From an uncultured Clostridia bacterium (lineage in GTDB: Bacteria > Bacillota > Clostridia > TANB77 > CAG-508), in assembly GCA_934149155.1 (NCBI GenBank), contig CAKPDZ010000041.1, positions 1 to 12,435 of the forward strand: 12,435 nt of DNA, given 5' to 3'. Positions 1 to 6,774 of this stretch are shown here, piece after piece. Both the position numbers and the translations under genes were made by a program. Position 1 is the first letter of the stretch; every line of letters starts with the position of its first letter. The notes beneath the pieces are model-generated. The model was not told where the DNA came from and searched no databases. It saw only the letters and a program-made list of their open reading frames with translations.

Positions 1-28
1 AAAATTAATAATAAAAAGAGTTTACATA

Positions 29-56
29 TTGCAAAAATAAAATTTTATGTTATAAT
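29..56 (+). promoter_or_regulatory. SigA-type promoter with extended -10
   Basis: TTGCAA (29-34) and TATAAT (51-56) lie 16 bp apart, and TGT just before the -10 forms an extended -10 element. Transcription would start near 63. This serves the small membrane protein and cdaA, and it rules out the in-frame ATG at 58 as the start. Confidence 0.65.
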
Positions 57-102
57 AATGTTGTGTAAAAAATATAATTTTCAAAAGAAAGGAAGACAAA
101 CA

Positions 103-264
103 ATGAAAAAAGATAAAAAAGAAAAACAAGAACAAACAAAAGTAAAAGTTAAAATAGATAAAAGCAAAATAGTTTCAAAAATCATGGCTGGATTTTTATT
201 AATTTTAATGATATTAGCATCTTGCTCAACATGCATATATTTTGTAGTTACAAGTGTAAAATAG
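103..264 (+). CDS. Small one-helix membrane protein (53 aa), unknown function
   Basis: This 53-residue protein has a strongly charged, Lys/Glu/Gln-rich N-terminal half (about residues 1-26), one hydrophobic segment (about 28-50) containing two cysteines close together (CSTC), and a very short tail. That predicts a single-pass membrane protein with a cytoplasmic basic N-terminus. I chose the ATG at 103 because AAAGGAAG lies 7 nt upstream. An ATG at 58 is also in frame but would precede the predicted transcription start and has no ribosome binding site. The gene sits 38 bp upstream of cdaA and shares its promoter, so a link to the membrane cyclase is possible. Its size and layout resemble tiny conserved Firmicutes proteins such as the DUF4044 group, but I cannot assign it firmly. 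Confidence 0.65.
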   Translation: MKKDKKEKQEQTKVKVKIDKSKIVSKIMAGFLLILMILASCSTCIYFVVTSVK

Positions 265-302
265 TTATGCCAAATATAATATAAGAGGAGAAAGGTATAA
301 AT

Positions 303-1250
303 ATGGGAAACATAGGAATAGTATTGAATAATTTTTATGAGCAAAATATATTAACATATATAAAAATGTATCAAGAATATCCAGTAAAATTAATTTCTTT
401 GATATTAGATATAGCAATTGTAATATTTTTAGCATATGAATTATTAAGAATAGTAAAAGACTCAAGAGCTTGGCAATTAGTAAAAGGAATAGCTTTTTTA
501 GTAATTGCGACAGCAGTAAGTGGAATATTAAATTTACATATATTAAATTATATATTATCAACAGTAATGGATTGGGGAGTAATACTTATAATAATTATAT
601 TCCAACCAGAAATAAGACGTGCACTAGAACAACTTGGAGGAACTAACAAATTTTCAAGATTTTTTGGATTTGATAAAGATATAATTACCAAAACTAAAGA
701 AGATATATATAAAGTTGTAATTGCAGCATATGAACTAGCTCAAAAAAGAACAGGTGCATTAATAGTAATAGAAAGAGATATTCAAATAAAAGATATAATA
801 GCAACAGGAATACCAATGGATGCAGAAGTATCACCACAATTATTAGTAAATATATTTGTGCCTAATACACCTTTACATGATGGAGCAGTTGTAATAAGTA
901 ATAATAAAATAGCTGCAGCAGCTTGCATGTTACCATTAGCTAGTGATCAAGACATTGCTAAAGAATTAGGAACACGACATAGAGCTGGAATTGGAATATC
1001 AAAAGAATCAGATAGTATAGCAATAATAGTATCAGAAGAAACAGGAAAAGTATCAGTAGCAAAAGACGGAACATTAATAGCAGATGTTAGAGAAGATGCA
1101 TTGAAAAAGATACTAATTAGTAATATAGTTACTAAAAGATTAAATGAAGCTAAAGCAAAAAGTGAAAAGAAAAATATAAAAGAAGTAATAAAGAAAAAAT
1201 TTCAAAAGAAAGAAAAAACAAAAAAAGAAAATGAAAAGGTGGCAAAATAG
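303..1250 (+). CDS. cdaA: Diadenylate cyclase CdaA, membrane-bound
   Basis: CdaA condenses two ATP into the second messenger c-di-AMP at the inner face of the membrane. In Firmicutes c-di-AMP controls potassium and osmotic balance and wall homeostasis. The 315-residue protein has three predicted N-terminal helices (about 30-50, 60-80 and 84-100) and then a DAC domain (about 110-275). The hallmark motifs DGA (193-195) and RHR (225-227) are both present, so it should be active. GAGGAG and AAAGG sit just upstream of the ATG. After the DAC domain comes an unusually Lys/Glu-rich tail of about 35 residues (281-315). In many Firmicutes cdaR and glmM follow cdaA in one operon; here truA follows and no cdaR is visible. 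The family call is very secure. Confidence 0.97.
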   Translation: MGNIGIVLNNFYEQNILTYIKMYQEYPVKLISLILDIAIVIFLAYELLRIVKDSRAWQLVKGIAFLVIATAVSGILNLHILNYILSTVMDWGVILIIIIFQPEIRRALEQLGGTNKFSRFFGFDKDIITKTKEDIYKVVIAAYELAQKRTGALIVIERDIQIKDIIATGIPMDAEVSPQLLVNIFVPNTPLHDGAVVISNNKIAAAACMLPLASDQDIAKELGTRHRAGIGISKESDSIAIIVSEETGKVSVAKDGTLIADVREDALKKILISNIVTKRLNEAKAKSEKKNIKEVIKKKFQKKEKTKKENEKVAK

Positions 1251-1262
1251 AGCCATCTTTTT
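1234..1262 (+). terminator. Probable weak intrinsic terminator between cdaA and truA
   Basis: A 10-bp stem pairs AAAAGGTGGC (1234-1243) with GCCATCTTTT (1252-1261), with one G-U pair and an 8-nt loop. It ends in a run of five T. It overlaps the last codons and the stop of cdaA. Because part of the T run lies within the stem, it is probably a leaky terminator that lowers truA expression. Confidence 0.5.
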
Positions 1263-1282
1263 AGCAATAAGAAAGGGAAGAA

Positions 1283-2020
1283 ATGAGAAATATAAAACTA
1301 ACAATAGAATATGATGGAAAAGATTTTAATGGATGGCAAAAACAACCAACAAAATTAAATATACAAGGAACAATTGAACAAGCAATAAAACAAATTACAG
1401 GTGAAGAAGTACAATTAAATGCTTCTGGAAGAACTGATGCTGGAGTTCATGCATTTGGACAAGTTGCTAATTTTAAAACAAATTCACAAATACCAATAGA
1501 AAAATTTGCAATAGCAATAAATTCAAGATTAAAAAGATCAATAGTAATAAAAAAAGCAGAAGAAGTTGATGAAAGATTCCATAGTAGGTTAAACTGTAAG
1601 AAAAAAACATATAGATATGTTATAAATAATACACCAGAAGGAACAGCAATATATAGAAATTTAGAAACACATATTCCACAAAAATTAGATGTAGACAAAA
1701 TGCAAGAAGCAGTAAAATATTTTGAGGGAGAACATGACTTTAAAGCATTTAAAGCAAGTGGAACAAGTAGTAAAAGCAGTGTTAGAACAATATATAAAGC
1801 AGAAGTGTATAAAGAAGGAGATAGAATATTTATAGAACTTACAGGAAATGGATTTTTATATAATATGGTAAGAATAATTGCAGGAACATTAGTTGATGTT
1901 GGGATAGGGAAAATAAAACCTGATGAAATTCCAGAAATAATAAAAATGCAAAAAAGAGAAAATGCGGGAAAAACACTACCACCTAATGGATTGTATTTAT
2001 TAAAAGTAATGTATGAATAA
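1283..2020 (+). CDS. truA: tRNA pseudouridine(38-40) synthase TruA
   Basis: TruA isomerises uridines 38, 39 and 40 in the anticodon stem-loop of many tRNAs to pseudouridine, without a cofactor. The 245-residue length is normal for the family. Visible signatures are the N-terminal YDG..F.GWQ.Q segment (10-21), the catalytic motif GRTDAGVHA with the nucleophile Asp52, and the C-terminal GFLYNMVRIIAG segment near residue 190. AAAGGGAAG lies just before the ATG. The gene is 32 bp downstream of cdaA on the same strand, with a weak terminator-like hairpin between them. I see nothing missing or odd in the protein. In this family truA often lies among translation genes; its place after cdaA is a local arrangement. 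Confidence 0.97.
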   Translation: MRNIKLTIEYDGKDFNGWQKQPTKLNIQGTIEQAIKQITGEEVQLNASGRTDAGVHAFGQVANFKTNSQIPIEKFAIAINSRLKRSIVIKKAEEVDERFHSRLNCKKKTYRYVINNTPEGTAIYRNLETHIPQKLDVDKMQEAVKYFEGEHDFKAFKASGTSSKSSVRTIYKAEVYKEGDRIFIELTGNGFLYNMVRIIAGTLVDVGIGKIKPDEIPEIIKMQKRENAGKTLPPNGLYLLKVMYE

Positions 2021-2025
2021 GTAAC

Positions 2026-2111
2026 AAAAAAATAAGTGTATTCATAATATATATCGAAAACATACAGATTTATCTGGAAAGGATGATATATATGAATATA
2101 CTTATTTTTTT
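2026..2111 (+). promoter_or_regulatory. Long hairpin spanning the start of the Cys-rich gene
   Basis: The arms 2026-2046 and 2091-2111 pair over all 21 positions, with one G-U (2038:2099). Six more pairs can form inside (2050-2055 with 2085-2090) after a small bulge. The ATG at 2092 lies inside the 3' arm, while the ribosome binding site AAAGGA (2078-2083) stays in the loop next to a mini-hairpin (CAGA/TCTG, 2065-2076). The 3' arm ends in seven T and the 5' arm begins with seven A. It could be a terminator for truA, or an mRNA structure that gates translation of the next gene. The 44-nt loop is large for a simple terminator. Confidence 0.6.
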
Positions 2112-2613
2112 AGCCGTAATACTTGTAACAATAGTATTAGCAATATTTATTAACAGATTAGTTCGTTGCCCACTGTTAGTTGGATTTATATTTTTTTCAA
2201 TTGCATTATTGGTTGCAATAATTTTATCTAATTTAACATTAGTTATTTTGGCAATAATATTAGGAATTGTTGCTTTTGTGTCTGCATTTTTAGATTGTTT
2301 ATTTAAAAGCTGTTGCTTTTTTAGAAATAATAGTTGCCTAGGATGCCATAACCCATATGAAGAGAATAATAACAATAATAATGAAAATACAAATACAAAT
2401 AATAATCTTAGAATAATTAATAGTAATGGAGATGTTATTGCTAGCATTAGTGGAAATTCTGTAAATTGCTATGATGAAGAACCTGATTGCTGTTGCAATA
2501 ATGGTAGAAATGGATTGAATTCTTTACTATCAGATGCAAATACTACAAATAGTATAAATACTAATACAACTTCATATTCTTGTAATTCGAGAGGATATAA
2601 GAGAAGGTTTTAA
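2092..2613 (+). CDS. Cys- and Asn-rich membrane protein, unknown function
   Basis: I do not recognise this 173-residue protein. Residues 1-68 are almost wholly hydrophobic and should form two or three membrane helices. The rest is soluble and unusual: CC (74-75), C82-x-x-C85, an Asn run (91-105) encoded by AAT/AAC repeats, a CCC triplet (133-135) and further Cys at 126 and 164, ending in a basic GYKRRF tail. Eleven cysteines suggest metal binding, disulphides or lipid modification, but nothing seen decides which. I chose the ATG at 2092 because AAAGGA ends 8 nt upstream; an ATG at 2083 would overlap that site. The start lies inside a 21-bp hairpin, so translation may be controlled. It sits between truA and the XRE unit, with no clear promoter of its own. 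Confidence 0.7.
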   Translation: MNILIFLAVILVTIVLAIFINRLVRCPLLVGFIFFSIALLVAIILSNLTLVILAIILGIVAFVSAFLDCLFKSCCFFRNNSCLGCHNPYEENNNNNNENTNTNNNLRIINSNGDVIASISGNSVNCYDEEPDCCCNNGRNGLNSLLSDANTTNSINTNTTSYSCNSRGYKRRF

Positions 2614-2619
2614 AATTGC

Positions 2620-2648
2620 TTGAAATCAACATAAAAAAGTGCTATAAT
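2620..2648 (+). promoter_or_regulatory. SigA promoter for the XRE regulator
   Basis: TTGAAA (2620-2625) and TATAAT (2643-2648) are separated by 17 bp, close to consensus. Transcription would start near 2655, giving a short leader of about 38 nt before the regulator gene. The promoter begins just after the stop of the Cys-rich gene. Confidence 0.8.
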
Positions 2649-2650
2649 AA

Positions 2651-2680
2651 TATTGTAACATGTTAAAATAACATATTGTA
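2651..2680 (+). promoter_or_regulatory. Candidate operator at the XRE start site
   Basis: A perfect inverted repeat, ATGTTA (2660-2665) and TAACAT (2669-2674) with a 3-bp centre, lies across the predicted transcription start. It is flanked by a direct repeat of TATTGTA (2651-2657 and 2674-2680). Small XRE proteins often bind such sites to repress themselves. Autoregulation here is inferred from position alone. Confidence 0.45.
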
Positions 2681-2692
2681 GGAGGAAACCAA

Positions 2693-3223
2693 ATGACAAT
2701 GACTTTGGGAAAAGAAATAAGGGAAGCTTTTTTAGAAAAGGGAATGACTCAGGCTGAATTAGCTCGGAAATCAGGTATAAACATAGGAACAATGAAGGAT
2801 TATGTCAACGGCTATTGCTGCCCGAGTTTTGGAAAAATTAAAAAGATAGAAAAAACTCTAGGGGTTCAATTTAAGCAATATCCAAAGGAGAAAAGAAAGG
2901 AAGCAATAGACAAGAAGAAAATTAAAATAATAGGAGAGAATATTAAGTATATAATCCATACGAAAGGGATGACTCAGATAGAGTTATCAGAAGTAACTAA
3001 TATATCTAAACCTGTAATATGCAAGATTATAAGAGGAGAGAAGGATTCAATAAAAGAAAGTTTTTTAGAAAAAATTTCTGATGCTTTAAAAGTATCGATA
3101 GAAGAACTTATGTCACCGAGTTATATAAGTGACAAAGAAAAAGAACTTCTTGAAGAAAAGCTAAAAAGTTTGCCTAAAGAGGAACGAGAAAGGCTAGCAA
3201 ATTGGCTTCTTGAGCTAGACTAA
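2693..3223 (+). CDS. XRE-family regulator with two HTH domains
   Basis: This 176-residue protein carries two Cro/C1-type helix-turn-helix domains in tandem. The first spans about residues 5-58 (core KGMTQAELARKSGI...MKDYVNG). The second spans about 79-140 (core KGMTQIELSEVTNISKPVICKIIRG) and ends in the family-typical KVSIEELM. A charged C-terminal helix (about 145-176) could support dimerisation. AGGAGG lies 7 nt before the ATG. The gene is monocistronic: it has its own strong promoter with a palindrome at the start site, and a perfect terminator follows. Codons in the first half (CGG, CCC, GTC, AAC) look slightly richer in G+C than those of its neighbours, which might reflect transfer. Its targets are unknown. 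Two fused HTH domains suggest binding to a long or asymmetric site. Confidence 0.88.
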   Translation: MTMTLGKEIREAFLEKGMTQAELARKSGINIGTMKDYVNGYCCPSFGKIKKIEKTLGVQFKQYPKEKRKEAIDKKKIKIIGENIKYIIHTKGMTQIELSEVTNISKPVICKIIRGEKDSIKESFLEKISDALKVSIEELMSPSYISDKEKELLEEKLKSLPKEERERLANWLLELD

Positions 3224-3224
3224 G

Positions 3225-3266
3225 AAAAATAGAGTATAAAGAATAATTTCTTTATACTCTATTTTT
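3225..3266. terminator. Perfect 19-bp hairpin, likely two-way terminator
   Basis: The arms 3225-3243 and 3248-3266 are exactly complementary over 19 bp around a TAAT loop. The ends carry five A and a run of six T. It lies between the regulator's stop and the 3' end of the convergent tRNA gene, so it can stop transcripts arriving from both sides. Confidence 0.92.
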
Positions 3267-3273
3267 TGAAATT

Positions 3274-3350
3274 TGGTAGCGAAGGTGGGACTTGAACCTA
3301 CGACCTGCCGGGTATGAACCGGATGCTCTAGCCAACTGAGCTACTTCGCC
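3274..3350 (-). tRNA. tRNA-Met (CAU), elongator type
   Basis: Read on the minus strand this is a 77-nt cloverleaf with an encoded CCA end. The acceptor stem GGCGAAG pairs with CTTCGCT (one G-U at 1:72), the D-stem is GCTC/GAGC, and the anticodon CAT lies at 3316-3314. The overall sequence resembles elongator tRNA-Met of Bacillus rather than initiator tRNA (there is no C1-A72 mismatch) or the CAU-bearing tRNA-Ile2. Two stem positions do not pair: T27-C43 in the anticodon stem and A51-C63 in the T-stem. It has a consensus promoter of its own and ends at the shared terminator. Confidence 0.95.
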
Positions 3351-3370
3351 ATAAAGTTGAAACTTTACTA

Positions 3371-3399
3371 ATTATAATAGGTATTTAAAGTTTTGTCAA
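3371..3399 (-). promoter_or_regulatory. Consensus SigA promoter for the tRNA
   Basis: On the minus strand TTGACA (3399-3394) and TATAAT (3376-3371) are exact consensus hexamers with the ideal 17-bp spacing. The start site would be near 3364. A 7-2-7 inverted repeat (TAAAGTT/AACTTTA, 3352-3367) lies between the start site and the mature tRNA end. Confidence 0.93.
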
Positions 3400-3437
3400 T
3401 AGTAAATTGAAAAAAAATAAAAATAGCAATAAAAATC

Positions 3438-3466
3438 TTGATATTTTTAAGTTTGCATAGTAAAAT
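3438..3466 (+). promoter_or_regulatory. SigA promoter for the coiled-coil/era/recO unit
   Basis: TTGATA (3438-3443) and TAAAAT (3461-3466) are 17 bp apart, and transcription would start near 3473. It points away from the divergent tRNA promoter. No clear terminator appears before the glycosyltransferase downstream of recO, so the unit may be long. Confidence 0.65.
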
Positions 3467-3501
3467 ATAAAAGAAGAAAAGTATTGAGAGGAGAATATAC
3501 T

Positions 3502-5796
3502 TTGGAAAAGAAAAATAAGACTCAAGAGATAAAGAAAAAATTAGAATTTATAGGATTAGATTTAGAAAATATACCAAAAACTTTAAAGCTAGTAGAAGAA
3601 TTGAAATTTAGACCAAATTCTGGATTTGATGAAAAAAAATATAGACAATATAGGTTTGTATCACCCAAAGAAATACAAATATTGTTATCACCAACAAATA
3701 GGCTAGACGATATAAAAGAAAAATATACGAAATCAAGTCCGTTAGCAGAGTATTTAGAACCAAATTCTGACGAAGAAGAAGAAAAATATAATACTTTTTT
3801 GCGCCTATTAGATGAAATTGAAATTGAAGATATAGAAAAAATAGAAGCAGAGCAACAAGCAATAAACAAAAAAATTCCTTTTAAAGTAAGATATCCTGGA
3901 AATTATCTATGGCAAATATATTATGCAGAGACAACTGACCAATATTTTATGATAGTTCCAACAGAGGACAAAGACTATTCTACATTTTTCTATGTATTAA
4001 AAAAACAAATAGAAAAAAAGAAAGCAGGAAAAATATTTGTTCCAATCAGTAATGCAGATTATAGTAGGGAGTTATTAAACAAAACAGAAATACAAAGTTT
4101 AGAAAATTATTTATGGCTATTTACAAAAGATTGGCCATCAATTTATGAAGTATATGATAAAACAGGAAAATTAAGTTTACAAATCGTTGGAGAAACAGAA
4201 GTGTATGGAAATATAAAATCAGAATATAAAGTAAAACTTTCAAACAAAATAGAATCAACAAAGTTCTTTAAACTAGTAAAAGCCTTATTTATTGTACAAT
4301 CTGAATTACCAAATTATTATCAATTTGAAACAAGAATTGATAAACAAGGAGGTTTAGAATTCTATTATAATAACAAATTAATGAAATATGATGAATTAAG
4401 TGACTGGCTAAATAAAGAATATCAAAATTTACTAGAAATAGAAAATAAATCAATAGAAGAAAATAATTCATTACAAGAAAAATTAATGAAATTGAAAAAA
4501 CAATCACAAGAATTAGATATAGAATATTTAAGTAAAGAAAAACAAATATCAACATATTTGGAATGCAAAAAAACTTTTTTTGGAAAGGTAAAATACTTTT
4601 TTAAATATAGTGGTAAAAAGCAAAAAGTAAAAAAAGAGAAAAGCGAAGAAAATGTAGAGAAAATAGAAAATGTTGACGAAAAAGTAGATGAAAAAATAAA
4701 AGCACAATACACATTAGAAGAATTGATAAAAAAAGGGAAAGAAACTAATGAAAAAGAAGATAATTTAAAAAAGACAAAAATGGATATAAATGCGTTAAAA
4801 CTAAAAAATAGAAACTTAGTAAAAAAGATAGAAAATGCAACAGCATTTATAAACGAAATAGATAGTCATAAAAGAAGCATATTTGAATTTTGGAAATATA
4901 GCAATAAAGATGAAGTACAGGCTTTAGAAGAAGGAGAAGAAGAACCAATAAATATAAAGCCTCGTTCAAAAGTATTTAATTATGAAGAAGATATGGATGA
5001 ATTTGGAGAAGAAATTGATGAAATTCAGAGACAAATATTTTCAAAAGAAGAGTTAGACAATATCTATTTACTAGCAACAAATCAAGTAGAAATAATTAAT
5101 AAATTAAAGACAGATTCAACAGAAGCAAAAGAATTAGAACAATGGATGAAACAAATAAAAAAAGACCTAAAAAATGAGAAAGATATTACAGAAGAAGATG
5201 TTGTAGACATATTTGGAGGATTATCGGAAGATACAAGAAAAATTACAAAACTTGCAAATAAATCACATAGAGAACATCCTAAAAATAAATATGCAATATT
5301 AAGAGTATCAAAATCTATGAAAACTATAGAGTATAAAGCAGCATTAAGTAACGCAATAAGCATAATAAATGAAGCTATAGAAAAAAATAAATTAACACAA
5401 GAAGTAGCAGGATACAAATGGATGGAAGATGATCAAAATATTGATACAAATGAATTTAATGTATTTAATTTAAACCCAGAAAAAGAAATAGAAAATGCAC
5501 TAATGGATACTGAAAGTGGAAAAGTAAATTTATATAAAATGAATTTAGAAAAAGGAGTAAAAGCAATAGCTTTTTCAAATTGTGTATATTATGACAATCA
5601 AAATAAAACTTTACCAGTAGGAATGGATAAGGATACAAGAATATTAGCAAATATTCTTGATACAGATATAACTTTAGATAGTAAAAAAGTTATAAGAGTA
5701 GGAAGATTAGAAGATAATAGTGATATTGCTTCAAAATTAATTATAAAAACAATTAATGTGTTAGAATATACAGTAAAAGAAGAACTTGAAAAATAG
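3502..5796 (+). CDS. Large coiled-coil protein upstream of era, unknown function
   Basis: I do not recognise this 764-residue protein. It has no signal peptide and no membrane helix, so it is probably cytoplasmic. The first 300 residues are mixed and look globular, with aromatic-rich stretches such as YLWQIYYAETTDQYFMIVP. Charged, heptad-like segments follow at about 309-355 and 410-455, separated by a basic Lys-rich linker (near 360-395). An acidic stretch lies around 475-510, and a final region of about 200 residues again looks folded. I chose the TTG at 3502 because GAGGAG (3488-3493) ends 8 nt upstream; an in-frame TTG at 3484 would overlap that site. Only 14 bp separate it from era, so the two should be co-transcribed. 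The context suggests a role near ribosome assembly or the cell cycle, but that is inference only. Confidence 0.85.
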   Translation: MEKKNKTQEIKKKLEFIGLDLENIPKTLKLVEELKFRPNSGFDEKKYRQYRFVSPKEIQILLSPTNRLDDIKEKYTKSSPLAEYLEPNSDEEEEKYNTFLRLLDEIEIEDIEKIEAEQQAINKKIPFKVRYPGNYLWQIYYAETTDQYFMIVPTEDKDYSTFFYVLKKQIEKKKAGKIFVPISNADYSRELLNKTEIQSLENYLWLFTKDWPSIYEVYDKTGKLSLQIVGETEVYGNIKSEYKVKLSNKIESTKFFKLVKALFIVQSELPNYYQFETRIDKQGGLEFYYNNKLMKYDELSDWLNKEYQNLLEIENKSIEENNSLQEKLMKLKKQSQELDIEYLSKEKQISTYLECKKTFFGKVKYFFKYSGKKQKVKKEKSEENVEKIENVDEKVDEKIKAQYTLEELIKKGKETNEKEDNLKKTKMDINALKLKNRNLVKKIENATAFINEIDSHKRSIFEFWKYSNKDEVQALEEGEEEPINIKPRSKVFNYEEDMDEFGEEIDEIQRQIFSKEELDNIYLLATNQVEIINKLKTDSTEAKELEQWMKQIKKDLKNEKDITEEDVVDIFGGLSEDTRKITKLANKSHREHPKNKYAILRVSKSMKTIEYKAALSNAISIINEAIEKNKLTQEVAGYKWMEDDQNIDTNEFNVFNLNPEKEIENALMDTESGKVNLYKMNLEKGVKAIAFSNCVYYDNQNKTLPVGMDKDTRILANILDTDITLDSKKVIRVGRLEDNSDIASKLIIKTINVLEYTVKEELEK

Positions 5797-5810
5797 GAAA
5801 GGAAAGCAAG

Positions 5811-6716
5811 ATGGAAAAGGAATTTAAATCAGGATTTGTTGCTATGCTAGGAAGAACTAATGTTGGAAAATCAACATTAGTAAATTTACTAGTAGGAGAA
5901 AAAGTAGCAGCAACAGCCAATAAAGTTCAAACTACAAGAACAGCAATTAGAGGAATTGTAAATAGAGAAAATTCACAGATAATATTTATAGACACACCAG
6001 GAATTCATAAACCAAAAACAAAACTAAATGAAACAATGGTAGAAACATCATTTGGAGTTATAAGTGAAATAGATTTAATATTATTTGTGATAGAAGCAAC
6101 AAGTGAAGAAATTGGAAGAGGAGACATGAGGATTCTTGAAAAAATAAAAGAATCAAAAAAGAAAGCAATATTAATAATAAATAAAATAGACTTAGTAAAA
6201 AGAGAAAAGTTGCTTAAATTAATAGATATGTATCAAAAAGAATACAATTTCGAAGCTGTAATACCTATTTCATCTTTGCAATCAAAATATAGAGATATTA
6301 TATTAGACGAAATAGAAAAGAACTTAAAACCAGGGCCAGCATATTATGATACTGAGGAGTATACAGATCAAACATTAAGGCAACTGGCGGAAGAAACAAT
6401 AAGAGAAAAAGCACTTACATTTTTACAAGATGAGGTACCACATGGAATATATGTTGAAGTTGAAAAAATGAAATACAGAAAAAATCAAAAAGGAGAACCA
6501 ATGTATGACATAGAAGCAACAATATATTGCTTAAGAAATTCACATAAAGGAATTATAATTGGAAAAGGCGGAAATATGTTAAAACGCATTGGGCAATCAG
6601 CAAGAATAGATATGGAAAATAACTTTGGAACAAAAGTGAATTTAAAAACATGGGTAAAAGTCAAAGAAGATTGGCAAGATGACTCATCAATAGTTAAAAA
6701 ATTTAAATTACAATAG
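5811..6716 (+). CDS. era: GTPase Era
   Basis: Era is a GTP-binding protein that binds the 3' end of 16S rRNA and helps mature the 30S subunit, linking ribosome assembly to growth. The 301-residue length is normal. The GTPase domain shows G1 GRTNVGKST (14-22), G3 DTPG (61-64) and G4 NKID (124-127). The C-terminal KH domain shows GIIIGKGGNMLKRIG, with the GKGG loop at 251-254. The G1 loop has Thr where Era usually has Pro (GRPNVGKS); the invariant Gly, Lys and Ser remain, so activity should be kept. AAAGGAAA precedes the ATG. The gene sits between the coiled-coil gene and yqzL-recO, the classical Firmicutes neighbourhood. Confidence 0.98.
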   Translation: MEKEFKSGFVAMLGRTNVGKSTLVNLLVGEKVAATANKVQTTRTAIRGIVNRENSQIIFIDTPGIHKPKTKLNETMVETSFGVISEIDLILFVIEATSEEIGRGDMRILEKIKESKKKAILIINKIDLVKREKLLKLIDMYQKEYNFEAVIPISSLQSKYRDIILDEIEKNLKPGPAYYDTEEYTDQTLRQLAEETIREKALTFLQDEVPHGIYVEVEKMKYRKNQKGEPMYDIEATIYCLRNSHKGIIIGKGGNMLKRIGQSARIDMENNFGTKVNLKTWVKVKEDWQDDSSIVKKFKLQ

Positions 6717-6728
6717 AAACAAATGCAT

Positions 6729-6744
6729 AATTTGTATACGAATT
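6729..6744. repeat. 16-bp near-perfect palindrome upstream of yqzL
   Basis: AATTTGTATACGAATT is a palindrome except for one T-G position. It fills the middle of the 58-bp gap between era and yqzL, the only real spacer in the era-recO block. It could be a protein-binding site, but in AT-rich DNA chance cannot be excluded. Confidence 0.35.
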
Positions 6745-6774
6745 GCGAAAGATAGAATTAAAGGAAGTGAGCTT

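Noticed and set aside
58..102. Upstream in-frame ATG at 58 for the first small gene
   Set aside because: It would begin before the predicted transcription start near 63 and has no ribosome binding site, while 103 has a good one.
265..561. Minus-strand open frames opposite cdaA and opposite the other large genes
   Set aside because: They lie antisense to clear genes, are rich in Leu/Phe/Ile/Ser as expected from the complement of AT-rich coding sequence, and match no family I know.
2364..2405. AAT/AAC-rich tract as a possible CRISPR or tandem repeat array
   Set aside because: It is an in-frame Asn-coding low-complexity stretch with no spacers or longer repeat unit.
3274..3350. tRNA gene as an integration site for a mobile element
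   Set aside because: No duplicated tRNA 3' end, integrase or phage-like genes are visible; the neighbouring XRE gene alone is not enough.
3484..3501. TTG at 3484 as the start of the large coiled-coil protein
   Set aside because: It overlaps the GAGGAG site that is ideally placed for the TTG at 3502.
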